Origin: Spartobacteria bacterium UBA5019
Lineage (GTDB): Bacteria; Verrucomicrobiota; Verrucomicrobiia; Chthoniobacterales; Terrimicrobiaceae
Direction: 5' to 3'
DNA length: 13,773 bases
Assembly: GCA_002396485.1 (NCBI GenBank)
Contig: DGXZ01000062.1
Location: 751-14,523 of the forward strand
Positions within the stretch are counted from its first letter, which is position 1; the number at the start of each line of letters is the position of its first letter. This document shows positions 13,481 through 13,773 of the stretch, piece after piece. The position numbers and the translations under genes are program-made. The notes under the pieces were generated by a model. That model ran no database searches, was not told where the DNA came from, and was given only the letters and a program-made list of their open reading frames with translations.

Positions 13481-13773
13481 ATGGAACTAACGTCGCTGGG
13501 TTTTGTCGATTTGGCTGAAACATTCCTCAAGAATGCACTTTCCTCAGCACCGCTTGGCGGCGGTTTGTGGGGGTTTCAGCGTTCGGTAAACTTCAGCGAA
13601 CGCACGGGCTCGCTCCAGGTGGTTCTTACGAATTCTTCCGGTTTCGTCAAAACAAAGGCCTCGATCCAGGCGCGGCAGACGGGAACGTCGAAGGACTTCA
13701 GCATTCACGGCTGGACAGAATTCCCGGATCAGAACAAGCGGATAAACTTCGTCTTAAAGGAAAACAACCCTTA
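13481..13773 (+). CDS. Unrecognised protein, N-terminal 97 residues, cut by the window edge
   Basis: ATG 13481 opens a frame that runs to the window end without a stop; an in-frame TGA stands 12 nt before it. GGGA at 13472-13475 could serve as ribosome binding site. The peptide begins MELTSLGFVDLAETFLKNAL and continues with a Gly-rich turn (APLGGGLWGF). A Ser/Thr-rich segment with alternating hydrophobic residues (SLQVVLTNSSGF, then INFVLKENNP) suggests beta strands. There is no signal peptide or membrane helix in the visible part. I do not recognise the family. It is divergent from the NtrC-type regulator gene with a 128-bp gap. Codon use looks coding-like, but only part of the gene is seen. 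Confidence 0.6.
   Translation, partial: MELTSLGFVDLAETFLKNALSSAPLGGGLWGFQRSVNFSERTGSLQVVLTNSSGFVKTKASIQARQTGTSKDFSIHGWTEFPDQNKRINFVLKENNP

Noticed and set aside
1..13773. Mobile elements, CRISPR arrays, tRNA or rRNA genes
   Set aside because: No transposase or integrase frame, spaced repeat array, cloverleaf-like sequence or rRNA sequence was seen on either strand.

Overview
The window is a stretch of ordinary bacterial chromosome with tightly packed protein genes. I see no tRNA, rRNA, insertion sequence, CRISPR array or phage gene. Three things suggest a Gram-negative bacterium, most likely of the Verrucomicrobiota: a PEP-CTERM (exosortase-sorted) protein, a neighbouring pseudopilin with the C-terminal H...DGH pattern common in Verrucomicrobia and Planctomycetes, and an Amt transporter with a secreted Thr-rich N-terminal extension. 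The phylum assignment is inference; no marker gene is present.

Layout. (1) 1-1640, minus strand: the first codons of a PII gene (glnK/glnB) preceded by the ammonium transporter gene amt. A consensus sigma-54 promoter lies at 1637-1622, and a perfect inverted repeat further upstream may be an activator site. (2) 1800-2810, plus: a 10-TM EamA/DMT exporter, divergent from amt. (3) 6052-2829, minus: an iron operon feoA-feoB-(47-aa Cys-rich FeoB-associated membrane protein)-thiE. Its genes overlap by ATGA or are 4 nt apart, and a Fur-like dyad and a sigma-70-like promoter lie upstream. (4) 6233-7477, plus: a GT1-type glycosyltransferase, divergent from feoA. (5) 7554-9623, plus: sucC-sucD, succinyl-CoA synthetase, closed by a strong intrinsic terminator. 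The gap that follows also holds a 12-bp direct repeat and a perfect 18-bp palindrome. (6) 11309-9806, minus: a PEP-CTERM protein gene followed 10 nt later by a pseudopilin gene. (7) 13352-11502, minus: an NtrC-family sigma-54 response regulator and a small membrane protein with a CNMCH motif. (8) 13481 to the edge, plus: the start of an unrecognised protein, divergent from the regulator.

How the parts fit. The amt-glnK unit is classic nitrogen-limitation control, and both a sigma-54 promoter and a sigma-54 activator occur in the window. They are about 10 kb apart, so nothing shows that the regulator acts on that promoter. The Fe(II) uptake operon carries a thiamine synthesis gene as a translationally coupled last gene, which would place thiE under iron control. 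The most useful finds beyond routine annotation are the unannotated 47-aa FeoB partner, the sigma-54 promoter that fixes the amt start, the Fur-like box, and the unexplained palindromes and hairpins at 9633-9780 and 11360-11484. I do not see a clearly new multi-gene system.
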